64,000 bases of DNA, taken from the NCBI RefSeq assembly GCF_020422885.1, contig NZ_CP084622.1, forward strand, positions 544,001 to 608,000, in the 5' to 3' direction. The notes beneath the pieces were generated by a model that worked only from the letters and a program-made list of their open reading frames with translations, did no database searches and was not told the DNA's origin. This document shows positions 24,285 to 33,251 of this stretch, piece by piece; position 1 is the stretch's first letter, and each line of letters opens with the position of its first letter. The position numbers and the translations under genes were made by a program. Source of the stretch: Mesobacillus sp. S13. Its GTDB lineage: Bacteria; Bacillota; Bacilli; Bacillales; Cytobacillaceae.

Positions 24285-25736
24285 ATGAACTACCATGAAG
24301 TAGCCAAAGAAATACTGACTGCCCTAGGTGGAAAAGAAAATGTGTCAGCGGCAGCACATTGTGCAACCCGCTTGCGCCTGGTATTGAATGATGAGTCGAT
24401 CGTGGACCAGAAAAAACTCGATGAAATGGAAGCGGTTAAAGGAACTTTTTCGACTGGGGGCCAATTTCAGATCATCCTCGGTTCAGGGATTGTGAATAAG
24501 GTATATAAAGAACTAACGGAGCTGACTGGATTATCGGAAATGTCCACTAAGGATGTGAAGGATGCGAGCGCGAAGAAACTCAATCCAATTCAGCGTTTTG
24601 TGAAGATGTTATCCGATATTTTCGTGCCAATCATTCCGGCGATCGTGGCCGGCGGTTTGCTGATGGGAATAAATAATCTACTGACAGCGAAAGACCTATT
24701 CATCTCAGGAATGTCGCTTATTGAGGCTTACCCGGAAATGGCCGATCTGGCGGCCCTGATCAATACATTTGCAAATGCGGCATTCGTGTTCCTGCCCGTT
24801 TTGATTGGTTTCTCGGCAGCACAGCGCTTCGGGGGAAATGCTTATCTTGGAGCGGCACTGGGAATGCTGATGGTCCATCCTGATCTATTGAATGGCTGGG
24901 GCTATGGTGGCGCACTAGTCAATGGCGAGATACCGGTGTGGAAGATTTTTGGATTTGAGATTGAAAAAATAGGCTATCAAGGGACCGTTCTTCCTGTATT
25001 AGTTGCCTCTTTTATCCTGGCAAAAACAGAGAATTTCTTGCGAAGAGTGGTACCATCTGCTCTGGATAATCTGTTAACACCATTATTGACCATTTTTATC
25101 ACGGGCATTTTAACATTCACGACGGTTGGACCGATTACCCGTGCAGCGGGGAATCTGCTTTCTGACGGCATGATCTGGCTGTATGATACGACGGGCTTCA
25201 TCGGCGGTGCACTATTTGGCCTCGCTTATGCGCCAATCGTTATTACGGGTATGCACCACAGTTTCATTGCGGTGGAGACACAATTATTGGCCGATATGGC
25301 TAAAACAGGCGGTTCGTTCATATTTGTCATCGCTGCCATGTCCAATGTGGCACAGGGAGCTGCGACTTTGGGCGTTCTAACTGTTACACGCGATAAAAAG
25401 CTTAAAGGAACAGCTTCTGCAGCAGGAATTTCTGCTTTACTCGGAATTACGGAACCTGCGATGTTCGGTATTAACCTGAAGCTAAGATATCCATTTATCG
25501 GGGCGATCACAGGAGCTGCTGTCGGGTCAGCATTTGTCACCTTGTTCAAGGTAAAAGCGGTCGCTCTAGGTGCAGCTGGTTTGCCAGGGATCATTTCCAT
25601 CAGCCCAGGCTCAATCGTTCCTTATATCATTGGCATGGGAATTGCGTTTGCAGTGGCATTCCTGGTTACGATCGTGCTTGCCAAAAGGGACGCAAAGAAG
25701 ATGACTAACAGCGATGCGAAAGTCGCTGCAGCATAA
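24285..25736 (+). CDS. scrA: Sucrose-specific PTS transporter, EIIBC component
   Basis: The 483-residue protein has an EIIB domain at the start (AAHCATRLRLVLND, with the phosphorylated Cys) and an EIIC domain of about ten membrane segments (from ~100; GGLLMGINNLL, GITEPAMFGINL). It takes up sucrose and phosphorylates it to sucrose-6-phosphate. No EIIA domain is present, so it would use a separate EIIA, such as that of the glucose PTS, as SacP does in B. subtilis. AAAGGAGG precedes the ATG. Confidence 0.9.
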   Translation: MNYHEVAKEILTALGGKENVSAAAHCATRLRLVLNDESIVDQKKLDEMEAVKGTFSTGGQFQIILGSGIVNKVYKELTELTGLSEMSTKDVKDASAKKLNPIQRFVKMLSDIFVPIIPAIVAGGLLMGINNLLTAKDLFISGMSLIEAYPEMADLAALINTFANAAFVFLPVLIGFSAAQRFGGNAYLGAALGMLMVHPDLLNGWGYGGALVNGEIPVWKIFGFEIEKIGYQGTVLPVLVASFILAKTENFLRRVVPSALDNLLTPLLTIFITGILTFTTVGPITRAAGNLLSDGMIWLYDTTGFIGGALFGLAYAPIVITGMHHSFIAVETQLLADMAKTGGSFIFVIAAMSNVAQGAATLGVLTVTRDKKLKGTASAAGISALLGITEPAMFGINLKLRYPFIGAITGAAVGSAFVTLFKVKAVALGAAGLPGIISISPGSIVPYIIGMGIAFAVAFLVTIVLAKRDAKKMTNSDAKVAAA

Positions 25737-25876
25737 GAAATATAAACAATGGCATTTCGAATAACATTGGAACTTAAAAGGTGACCAACGGCGATTTGAA
25801 ACGCTACAGTATAAAAAACGGTTGAGGGGGAATCAAAAGATTCTCCTTTATCGTTTTCATTCAGGAGGAAGACAGC

Positions 25877-27397
25877 ATGGAATGGACGAGAGAAAGCAGA
25901 TATACCAAGGTGGAAGATGTAAGCCAGGAAGCTCTTGAAATATTGAAAAACAAAGTGGATGCAAGTCCGTGGCGTCAAAGCTTCCATATCCAGCCGGAAA
26001 CAGGGCTATTAAATGATCCTAATGGATTTTCTTATTTTAATGGGGAATATCATTTGTTTTATCAATGGTTTCCGCTCGGTCCTGTACATGGCTTGAAGTA
26101 TTGGTATCATACAAAGTCTGAGGACCTTGTCCATTGGGAGAATGTCGGAGTAGGCATCACGCCTGGAGACTATTTTGACAGCCATGGAGCTTACTCCGGC
26201 AGTGCAATCGAACATGACGAAAAGCTGTATTTAATGTATACAGGGAACACTCGCGATGAAAACTGGATTCGCCATCCATATCAGTGCCTGGCCGTGATGG
26301 GCAAGGATGGGGCTATTAGTAAGATCAACCCAGCCATTAACGAAGTTCCCGAAGGATATACCGATCATTTCCGTGATCCGAAGGTCTGGAAGGAAGACGG
26401 CCGCTTCTGGTCAGTCATCGGGGCGCAAAGGACAGAGGAAACAGGCTGTGTTGTTTTATACAGTTCAGCCGATTTCATCAATTGGCAGTTTGAAGGAGAG
26501 TTAAAAACGAATCTGGAATCGTTCGGGTATATGTGGGAATGCCCGGATTATTTTGAGCAGGATGGAAGCGGAGTGCTTATTTTTTCCCCGCAAGGAATTG
26601 AACCGCAGGGTGATTCCTATCAAAATATTTATCAATCAGGCTATCTCCTGGGTAAGCCATTGAATCTGGAAGATCGACTTTTCGAGCATAAAGAATTTAA
26701 TGAACTTGATTGCGGCTTTGATTTTTATGCCCCTCAAACGATGCAAGATCCATCAGGCAGAAGGATTCTCGTCGGCTGGATGGGTTTGCCGGAGATTGAG
26801 TATCCTACGGATGCACATGGCTGGGCTCATTGCTTGACGATTCCGCGCGAGCTGACAGTCAAAGGAAATAAACTGATTCAGCTGCCGGCTAAAGAGCTTG
26901 CGATTTTGCGTGAGAAGGAAGAAAAGGCAGCGGGTATCCTGAGGGATGAGGCAAGGACGTTTGAAGGATTTAGTGGAGTTGCGTACGAAATGATTAGTGA
27001 GTTTGATAATGTCGATGCTTCTGAGTTTGGGGTGGAAATCAGGATGAGTGAGACGGAGAGAACAGTGATTTCCTATGATGCCGCAGCGCAAAAAGTGGTG
27101 GTGGATCGAAGTGAGTCTGGTGAAGCTTTTGCCGAGAAGTATGGTACGACTCGCCAATGCAAGGTGGAGCCAGGGAAGATCAAGTTCCATCTTTTTGTGG
27201 ATGTCTCCTCTGTCGAGCTGTTTGTGAATGATGGCGAAGAAGTTTTCACCTGCCGCATTTTTCCGGGAGAGGGCAGCGACGGGATCCGCTTTTTCGCAAA
27301 AGACGGAAGTGCCCGTTTCGAAGCGGTAAAATGGAATTATCAAGCTAAGATGGGAAAAGGAAGTGAAGCCAGTGGGCATGCTGTATTCAATCGGTGA
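25877..27397 (+). CDS. scrB: Sucrose-6-phosphate hydrolase (GH32)
   Basis: The 506-residue protein has the GH32 motifs LLNDPNGFSYF (catalytic Asp), FRDPKVW and WECPDYF (acid/base Glu), and a C-terminal beta-sandwich. It splits the sucrose-6-phosphate made by the transporter into glucose-6-phosphate and fructose. GGAGGAAG precedes the ATG. The stop codon overlaps the start of the fructokinase gene, so the two are coupled. Confidence 0.92.
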   Translation: MEWTRESRYTKVEDVSQEALEILKNKVDASPWRQSFHIQPETGLLNDPNGFSYFNGEYHLFYQWFPLGPVHGLKYWYHTKSEDLVHWENVGVGITPGDYFDSHGAYSGSAIEHDEKLYLMYTGNTRDENWIRHPYQCLAVMGKDGAISKINPAINEVPEGYTDHFRDPKVWKEDGRFWSVIGAQRTEETGCVVLYSSADFINWQFEGELKTNLESFGYMWECPDYFEQDGSGVLIFSPQGIEPQGDSYQNIYQSGYLLGKPLNLEDRLFEHKEFNELDCGFDFYAPQTMQDPSGRRILVGWMGLPEIEYPTDAHGWAHCLTIPRELTVKGNKLIQLPAKELAILREKEEKAAGILRDEARTFEGFSGVAYEMISEFDNVDASEFGVEIRMSETERTVISYDAAAQKVVVDRSESGEAFAEKYGTTRQCKVEPGKIKFHLFVDVSSVELFVNDGEEVFTCRIFPGEGSDGIRFFAKDGSARFEAVKWNYQAKMGKGSEASGHAVFNR

Positions 27398-28349
27398 GGT
27401 TTTGATAGATTTCATACCGCAGCAAAAAGGAAAGGCACTGAAGGATGTCGTGACCTTTGAGCGGATGCCTGGAGGTGCACCGGCGAATGTGTCGGCAGCG
27501 GTAGCCAGGTATGGCCAGGCCGCTTCGATGATCACGAAGCTAGGTGAAGATGGTTTTGGCGACTACTTGATCGAACAATTGGAAGAGGCTGGCGTCAGGA
27601 CGGACATGATCGTCAGGACGAAGCAAGCCAATACCGGTCTGGCCTTCGTTTCCCTTAGAGAAGATGGCGAACGCGATTTCTCCTTTTACCGCAAGCCATC
27701 TGCAGACTTGATGCTAGAAGAAACAGAACTCGATGCCTCTTCATTTGGAAGAGGCGATATCCTCCATTTTTGCTCAGTCGATCTCGTCGAGAGCCCGATG
27801 AAGCAAACGCACCGGAAAGCCATTAACCGTATGAAAGAGCAGGGCGGAATCATCAGCTTTGATCCAAATGTAAGGCTGCCGCTTTGGGACAGCGCAGAAG
27901 ATTGCCGCAGTGCGATTCTTGAGTTCCTTCCAAGTGCCAATATCGTGAAGATTTCCGATGAAGAGCTCGAGTTCATAACAGGCATCCATGATGAGCAAGA
28001 AGCAATCCAATCCTTATTCCAGGGCGATGTCCAGGCGGTCGTTTTCACCAAAGGAGCCAACGGAGCAGACCTGTATGTCGGAAAAGAAAAATATGGATCA
28101 AACGGATTTACGGTTAAAGTAGAAGACACCACAGGCGCAGGAGACGCCTTCATAGGGGGATTCCTGTATAAACTGCTTGAACTCGGAGCGACATCAGAAA
28201 GCCTGCTCGAGTTATTGCATGACCAACACGCAGACATTCTGCGGTTTGCCAATGCAAGCGGAGCACTGACGACCACCAGGAGAGGGGCTATTTCCGCATT
28301 GCCAACCAGGGATGAGATTGAGAAGGGACTAAGCGACGGCCGGCTTTAG
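27372..28349 (+). CDS. scrK: Fructokinase, PfkB family
   Basis: The protein has the PfkB N terminus (SIGEVLIDFIPQQKG, GGAPANVSAAVARYG) and the C-terminal signature DTTGAGDAFIGGFL with the catalytic Asp. It phosphorylates fructose released by the hydrolase to fructose-6-phosphate. The start is uncertain among GTG 27363, GTG 27372 and ATG 27378; I favour 27372 for its spacing from AAAGGAAG. The coding region overlaps scrB by 26 bases. Confidence 0.9.
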   Translation: MGMLYSIGEVLIDFIPQQKGKALKDVVTFERMPGGAPANVSAAVARYGQAASMITKLGEDGFGDYLIEQLEEAGVRTDMIVRTKQANTGLAFVSLREDGERDFSFYRKPSADLMLEETELDASSFGRGDILHFCSVDLVESPMKQTHRKAINRMKEQGGIISFDPNVRLPLWDSAEDCRSAILEFLPSANIVKISDEELEFITGIHDEQEAIQSLFQGDVQAVVFTKGANGADLYVGKEKYGSNGFTVKVEDTTGAGDAFIGGFLYKLLELGATSESLLELLHDQHADILRFANASGALTTTRRGAISALPTRDEIEKGLSDGRL

Positions 28350-28512
28350 CGGTGTGAAAAAGTTCATTTTAATTGCCATACTGTAAAGATAGCAACTAGT
28401 TTCTCAGGGGCTTATTCTATAAAACTGACTGAGGTTTTTGCCGGCTTTCCAGATGACATTGTTTACTTCTATAATCGTTTTGTTTTTAATAAATCTGACA
28501 TGGGTTGTTAAG

Positions 28513-28593
28513 ATGCCAATCAGTTTGTTCAAAAATCCGCTAAGAGGTATTATTGAGGCTTTGGAAGGAAAGTTTGTTAATATGAACAATTAA
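28513..28593 (+). pseudogene. 3' relic of a beta-lactamase-fold gene paralogue
   Basis: The DNA here aligns to the end of the gene at 20623-21453 (from codons for HQSVQKSAKRYIEALEGKF to the stop) at about 80 percent identity, with a few small insertions. Only the last quarter remains and the frame is broken. Confidence 0.75.
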
Positions 28594-28632
28594 TCGGAAA
28601 TAAAGTCAGGTTGATAAAACCAGGCGTTCAAT

Positions 28633-28767
28633 GGGAGCAAAGGGTGACGGACCTTTTGCTCCTTTTTTTGTGAATTGTTTTTGGGAGCAAAAGGTGCGTC
28701 CCTTGCTTCGGGTCTCTCTTAATTATTTCGGTTCCCGAATGAGACGTGAGAACCGTCCCTGTGTCTC
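28633..28767. repeat. Composite hairpin repeat, copy downstream of the sucrose operon
   Basis: This copy repeats, in the same order and orientation as 22978-23102, the hairpins GGAGCAAAGG/CCTTTTGCTCC, GGAGCAAAAGG/CCC..GCTTCG and GGTTCCCGA/GAGAACC, ending in GTCCCTGTGTCTCC. The 23-28.6 kb sucrose region is thus bracketed by direct repeats. Confidence 0.75.
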
Positions 28768-28851
28768 CTATGTCTCTAAATTAGTGCAACACTAGTGGTA
28801 AAATTTGATAAACTAATATTGTGGTAATTAAATTGCTTTAGAGGAGAAAAC

Positions 28852-29637
28852 ATGAAAAACCTACTTGCATTCCTATCTTTATTTTTTTTGCTAAGTATAT
28901 ATTTTAATCTTCTCCCCATTATTTTTAGTATGAGTGATGTCATTCGCATGGTTCATATACTCTTGTTTTTTCCGCTAGCTTACTTACTTGCCAAACAATT
29001 TCATTTACGTGGATTAGATATGTACGGACTGGTTAGATTTAAGGGATGGCGAAAAAACTTATTACTAGGATATTTAACGGGATTTGTTGCATGGGCAGTT
29101 TTATTTAGCATGTACCTTTATTTTGGAAAACTTGAGTTTCAAGGTATTAAAGGCATTAATGACAGTATGTTATCTTTGGTTGTCATTCTCTTTGCGTTTG
29201 GTACAGGCTCAATAATCAATGATATGATTGTAAGAGGTCTAGTATTTTACCATTTTAAGAACCGTGTTCCTATTTTAGTTTTATTTTCACTAACACTTGT
29301 GTTTTATGCTTTTGATGACATTTGGTACGCTGGATTTACTATACAAAATACTATTTTTTCACTTGTTTTAGGTCTTAGCCTTACATATGCTTTTTATAAG
29401 ACTAACTCAATATGGGCTAATACAGGGATTCACTTTGGTTTAAACACCGTATATGGATTGTTTTATGGAGTAACAGGTAAAGCCGGTGATGGAATATTCG
29501 TGGTTACACAAAATCAATCCATAGCAAGCTGGATTGGATGGATTTCAACACTGATCGCATTCTTAATGTTCATTGTCGTATTAATAACAATAAAGTTTTA
29601 CTCCAGAAACAATAATGAAATAAGAGGCAAAGCCTAA
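28852..29637 (+). CDS. CPBP-type membrane protein with altered catalytic motifs
   Basis: The 261-residue protein has about seven or eight membrane helices. A CPBP-like core is seen: SIINDMIVRGLVFYHF at the EExxxR motif and GIHFGLNTVYG at the HxxxN motif. The two catalytic glutamates appear as Asn-Asp (NDMIVRG), and the middle F-x3-H motif is replaced by FDDIWY, so proteolytic activity is doubtful. GAGGAGAAA precedes the ATG. Possible roles are a non-enzymatic relative or immunity-type membrane protein; both are inference. Confidence 0.65.
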   Translation: MKNLLAFLSLFFLLSIYFNLLPIIFSMSDVIRMVHILLFFPLAYLLAKQFHLRGLDMYGLVRFKGWRKNLLLGYLTGFVAWAVLFSMYLYFGKLEFQGIKGINDSMLSLVVILFAFGTGSIINDMIVRGLVFYHFKNRVPILVLFSLTLVFYAFDDIWYAGFTIQNTIFSLVLGLSLTYAFYKTNSIWANTGIHFGLNTVYGLFYGVTGKAGDGIFVVTQNQSIASWIGWISTLIAFLMFIVVLITIKFYSRNNNEIRGKA

Positions 29638-29664
29638 AGAATAGATTTGATAAATTTGGACATG

Positions 29665-29729
29665 GGGACGGTTCGTTTGTTTCAGTAAAATGCATATTTT
29701 AGCAATTTACGAAACGCCAGAACCGTCCC
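29665..29729. repeat. REP-like palindromic element
   Basis: GGGACGGTTC...GAACCGTCCC forms the outer arms, with TTTCAGTAAAATGC and TTACGAAACGCCAG inside. The same unit of about 65 bases occurs at 34203-34267, 36175-36239 and, altered, at 59173-59237. Confidence 0.78.
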
Positions 29730-29769
29730 TGTGTTTCCCCGAAAGCAAAACGTCCGTATGCATCTAAAA

Positions 29770-30282
29770 TTATTTTGCTATGTTAATAGCATAGAGCTTA
29801 AGCTCCTCATCGTCTTGAGGAAGAGTCACGTATCCTTCGAAAGTCATACCAAGCTTTTCAAGGAGTTTGGAAGAGGAAGCATTATCTTTGGTTGTAATGG
29901 CAACGATCCGATCCAAACCTAGTTTTCGGGCATATTCCAATGTCCCTTTGGCAGATTCAAAGGCATATCCTTTTGATTGATGTTCTGCAAGAAAGGCATA
30001 TCCAATATCGACATCCTCCAGCCCATCCCGTTTAATCAAACCGCATAAACCAACCGGCAGCTTGCTCTCTTTCAGTTCAACCACAAAAAGGCCGAACCCA
30101 AATTTTTCGTACATCTTTCTTGGCCCGGTCAAAATATAATTTTTAGCATCCTCAAGCGAGCGAATGCCTTTATCTCCAATATAATTCAGCCATCCTGGTT
30201 CATTCAGCAATGTAAAAATGAACTCCTGGTCACTGACCTCTAGCCAGCGGATTTTCAAACGCTCCGTTTCAAATACAAGCAC
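29770..30282 (-). CDS. GNAT family N-acetyltransferase (RimJ/RimL type)
   Basis: The 170-residue protein starts MLVFETERLKIRWLE and carries FLAEHQSKGYAFESAKGTLEYA (acetyl-CoA loop Q-S-K-G-Y-A) and NASSSKLLEKLGMTFEGY, all typical of the RimJ/RimL group. The GTG at 30282 follows GAGGTAGGA. The substrate is unknown. Confidence 0.86.
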   Translation of the reverse strand: MLVFETERLKIRWLEVSDQEFIFTLLNEPGWLNYIGDKGIRSLEDAKNYILTGPRKMYEKFGFGLFVVELKESKLPVGLCGLIKRDGLEDVDIGYAFLAEHQSKGYAFESAKGTLEYARKLGLDRIVAITTKDNASSSKLLEKLGMTFEGYVTLPQDDEELKLYAINIAK

Positions 30283-30428
30283 AAGTCCTACCTCATTTCT
30301 AAAAAAAAGTTCAGTGTAGCATCATCTTATCATTATAGGAAAGTTTTCGAGGGTTTTTTTCATTTTTTTGGTTCACAAATGCGAACCAGGGACATTCCCA
30401 CGTCCCCACATACTTTTTCAGAAAAATT

Positions 30429-30457
30429 TTGACAATATGAATATATGTGCATATACT
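30429..30457 (+). promoter_or_regulatory. Probable promoter of the feo operon with an overlapping palindrome
   Basis: TTGACA at 30429-30434 and TATACT at 30452-30457 are separated by 17 bases, a strong sigma A-type promoter. TATATG-TG-CATATA at 30442-30455 is an interrupted palindrome overlapping the -10 box and could bind a repressor. The site does not match the usual Fur box closely. Confidence 0.65.
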
Positions 30458-30511
30458 TAGAACAAATAAAAAGTTGCATTAGGGAAAATTAATGAGACGG
30501 AGGAAAAAAAG

Positions 30512-30763
30512 ATGGCTAGGACTAATAAACTGACGCTCTTTGATGGGGCGAAAGGCGATTTAATTAAAATTTCTACTCTGAGACTGGAAGGAATCATGCG
30601 GAGAAGATTGCTCGATTTAGGGTTTGTACCCGGAGCAATCGTGGAGGTTCTTAGAAAAAGTCCATTAGGTGACCCCATTGCTTTTCGTGTCTCTAGTACT
30701 TCGATTGCTTTAAGGAAAGAAGAAAGTATTCGTATTGAAGGGGAGCTGATCAACCATGGATAA
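30512..30763 (+). CDS. feoA: Ferrous iron transport protein A
   Basis: This 83-residue protein has the FeoA pattern: LIKISTLRLEGIMRRRLLDLGFVPGAIVEVLRKSPLGDP, then IAFRVSSTSIALRKEES. It is a small SH3-like partner of FeoB. The stop codon overlaps the next gene by eight bases, so the feo genes are coupled. GACGGAGG precedes the ATG. Confidence 0.92.
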   Translation: MARTNKLTLFDGAKGDLIKISTLRLEGIMRRRLLDLGFVPGAIVEVLRKSPLGDPIAFRVSSTSIALRKEESIRIEGELINHG

Positions 30764-31451
30764 TCGGTACAGGATTGCATTAGCAGGAAACCCTAACACA
30801 GGAAAAAGTACATTGTTCAACACTCTGACAGGATTGAAGCAGCATACTGGAAATTGGGCAGGTAAGACGGTCGAAATGAAGGAAGGCATGTTTTTATATA
30901 AAGATAAGTCCTACTCAATGATTGACTTACCCGGTACGTACTCCCTCTTTTCCAACTCCCTTGATGAAGAAACAGCGCGAAACTATATTGTTTTTGAGAA
31001 ACCGGATCTAACGATCGTTGTATTAGATGGAACAGCTCTAGAGCGGAATATGAATTTGGCTCTTCAAGTCTTGGAACTGACGGAAAAAGTAATTGTTTGC
31101 ATCAATCTAATGGATGAGGCTGAAAAAATGGGGATTAAGATCAATGAAAAAATGATGATGAGACGGCTAGGAGTTCCTGTCATCAAGATCTCGGCCAGAA
31201 ATAAAACGGGCCTTCCAATGCTTTTGGACACCATTGAAAGAGTCATAAGCGGTGTGATTCCTTGTTCCCCAATCAAAATCACCTATGATGAGGAAACAGA
31301 ACAAAAAATAGATTCACTTGTGCCAATGGTTCAAAAGGTATTTGGAGATACCGTTCCAGCCAGGTGGCTTTCATTAAGATTGCTGGACGGTGATAAAACC
31401 CTTTTGGAAGAATTGAAGATTAGGAATGGAACGAAGGAGGCCTTAAGCTAA
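30756..31451 (+). CDS. feoB: FeoB GTPase domain, separate polypeptide
   Basis: The 231-residue protein contains the FeoB G-protein boxes: GNPNTGKSTLFNTL (G1), DLPGTYSL (G3) and NLMDE (G4), followed by the GDI-like helical part. It lacks the membrane domain, which is encoded by the next gene. TAATG joins the two genes (stop and start overlap), so they are translated together. A split FeoB is known from several Bacilli, and here it looks natural rather than a frameshift, because each part has its own start and stop in a coupled arrangement. Confidence 0.88.
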   Translation: MDNRYRIALAGNPNTGKSTLFNTLTGLKQHTGNWAGKTVEMKEGMFLYKDKSYSMIDLPGTYSLFSNSLDEETARNYIVFEKPDLTIVVLDGTALERNMNLALQVLELTEKVIVCINLMDEAEKMGIKINEKMMMRRLGVPVIKISARNKTGLPMLLDTIERVISGVIPCSPIKITYDEETEQKIDSLVPMVQKVFGDTVPARWLSLRLLDGDKTLLEELKIRNGTKEALS

Positions 31452-32851
31452 TGGAGTATTCAGCATTAGAAAAACAACAAATGTTAAGTGACCTTTTTAG
31501 CCAAGCAGAAAAATACACCTCATCACAAACAAGGGACAAAATTGTTGAGGCGCTATACGAGACTAGCAGAGAAACAATCAATGCAAGTGTGATCTATTCA
31601 AAAACAAGGCATGATCAGCGAACAGAAAAAATGGATGCTGTATTAACATCTCCGATTTGGGGATTCCCGATCATGCTGCTGATGTTAGGCGCGGTGTTTT
31701 ATTTAACGATTGCCGGGGCAAATATACCATCCGCCATGCTAGCTGAATTTTTTGGCTGGGTGGAAGGGTATATTACAATGGCCTTCCATTTTCTAAATGC
31801 TCCAGAGTGGCTTCATGGGGTTTTGGTACTCGGGTTTTACCGAGGGACTACCTGGGTTGTCAGCGTGATGCTCCCTCCAATGGCCATATTTTTCCCCACC
31901 TTTGCTCTTTTAGAGAATTACGGCTATTTGCCAAGAGTGGCTTTTAATATGGACCGCTTGTTTAAAACCGTTGGAGCTCACGGGAAACAATCATTGACGA
32001 TGGCGATGGGGTTTGGATGTAATGCGGCAGCTATGATGTCAACTAGAATCATTGAATCGCCACGTGAAAGAATGCTAGCCATCCTGACCAATAATTTTGT
32101 CCCTTGTAATGGACGATGGGGCACACTCATCCTTCTAGCATCACTATTTATGGCCGCCAGTTTTACTGGTGGATTCAAATTGCTTGTTACCACATCCGTC
32201 ATTGTGGGGATTGTCTTATTCGGGATCATTGTCACGTTCTCTGTATCTTGGATTCTATCAAAAACCCTCCTGAAAGGTGTTCCAACTCACTATACGTTAG
32301 AATTGCCGCCATATAGAAAGCCGAAAATCTTTGATACGGTGATTCGATCCTCATTAAACAATTCTCTTGCCGTACTTAATCGAGCTGTGAAGGTCGCGGC
32401 ACCTGCAGGGATCTTGACCTGGGTATTGGCGAACATCGATATAAATGGAATCAGCGTATTATTACATGTCGTCCAATTCCTCGATCCATTAGGACAAATG
32501 CTTGGGTTGGATGGGTATATCCTGATGGCCTTTATCATCGGTTTGCCAGCAAACGAAATCGTGCTGCCAGTTTTGTTAATGGGGTATCTTTCAACAGGCG
32601 AGTTGGTGGACGCTGGCGGAATCGAAAATATTAAACAGATTTTTCTTGAGCATAATTGGACGTGGCTTACCGCATTGAACATGATGTTATTTTCCTTATT
32701 ACACTACCCATGCGGAACAACGCTGATTAATATTTACAAAGAAACGAAAAGCAAGAAATGGACATTTATGGCTTTCATCATACCGACGGTGATTGGACTT
32801 GGAGTCACTTTCGTCATTGCCCAGACTGCCCTTTATTTTGGATGGGTGTAA
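31451..32851 (+). CDS. feoB: FeoB membrane domain, separate polypeptide
   Basis: The 466-residue protein has an N-terminal helical linker, then about nine to ten membrane helices. The FeoB gate motifs are seen in GFGCNAAAMMSTRIIESPRERMLAIL, PCNGRWGTLILLA and LSTGELVDAGG. The conserved Cys residues near GFGCN and VPCNG are present. With the GTPase at 30756-31451 it should form the Fe(II) transporter. The coding sequence begins at an ATG overlapping the upstream stop codon. Confidence 0.88.
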   Translation: MEYSALEKQQMLSDLFSQAEKYTSSQTRDKIVEALYETSRETINASVIYSKTRHDQRTEKMDAVLTSPIWGFPIMLLMLGAVFYLTIAGANIPSAMLAEFFGWVEGYITMAFHFLNAPEWLHGVLVLGFYRGTTWVVSVMLPPMAIFFPTFALLENYGYLPRVAFNMDRLFKTVGAHGKQSLTMAMGFGCNAAAMMSTRIIESPRERMLAILTNNFVPCNGRWGTLILLASLFMAASFTGGFKLLVTTSVIVGIVLFGIIVTFSVSWILSKTLLKGVPTHYTLELPPYRKPKIFDTVIRSSLNNSLAVLNRAVKVAAPAGILTWVLANIDINGISVLLHVVQFLDPLGQMLGLDGYILMAFIIGLPANEIVLPVLLMGYLSTGELVDAGGIENIKQIFLEHNWTWLTALNMMLFSLLHYPCGTTLINIYKETKSKKWTFMAFIIPTVIGLGVTFVIAQTALYFGWV

Positions 32852-32864
32852 AGTGAGGAAACGA

Positions 32865-32903
32865 GGGGACGGTTCTTTTGTTTCAGTAGATTGCATGTTT
32901 TAC
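32865..32903. repeat. Half REP-like element
   Basis: GGGGACGGTTCTTTTGTTTCAG matches the left half of the elements at 29665 and 34203; the right half is missing or diverged (a weak trace lies near 33045: GACCACTGTCCC). Confidence 0.6.
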
Positions 32904-32976
32904 CGTCGCTATGCTTCCCTTAAACCAGGGTGGCGCAGAAAACAATAAGGCAGAAAAGATTAAATTCTAATAGGAA

Positions 32977-33012
32977 GGAAACACAGCTAATGGCAGCTGT
33001 GTTTCTTTTTTA
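32977..33012 (+). terminator. Rho-independent terminator of the feo operon
   Basis: GAAACACAGCT and AGCTGTGTTTC pair around a six-base loop and are followed by TTTTTT. Confidence 0.88.
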
Positions 33013-33251
33013 TACCCGTGTTCCATTGTTTCGCTTCCCCCAATGGAACGTGACCACTGTCCCTGAAACCCCCTATAAAAAAGAGGTTAAAAGACTCAAA
33101 ATTACATAGAGGGATTTATATCTTAGTTTTCTATAGTGTTAATATGATATAGTGAAATTAGTAACAGGTACTATAAGTTAGTTGTAAAAAAGGTTTTCAG
33201 GATTGGATTTCGTTTTATTAAACAAACTTTATTCGTCATGGAGGGTATGCT

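Larger units (their letters stand above)
28350..28851. other. Repeat-rich intergenic region after the sucrose operon
   Basis: It contains a relic of the beta-lactamase-fold gene end at 28513-28593 and the composite repeat copy at 28633-28767. The 28350-28512 part shows nothing recognisable. The end has AT-rich sequence with TATTGTGGTAATTAAATTGC that may hold a promoter for the CPBP-like gene. Confidence 0.55.

Noticed and set aside
30400..30460. A Fur box upstream of feoA
   Set aside because: The region does not contain a convincing TGATAATNATTATCA-type match; only the TATATG-TG-CATATA palindrome stands out.
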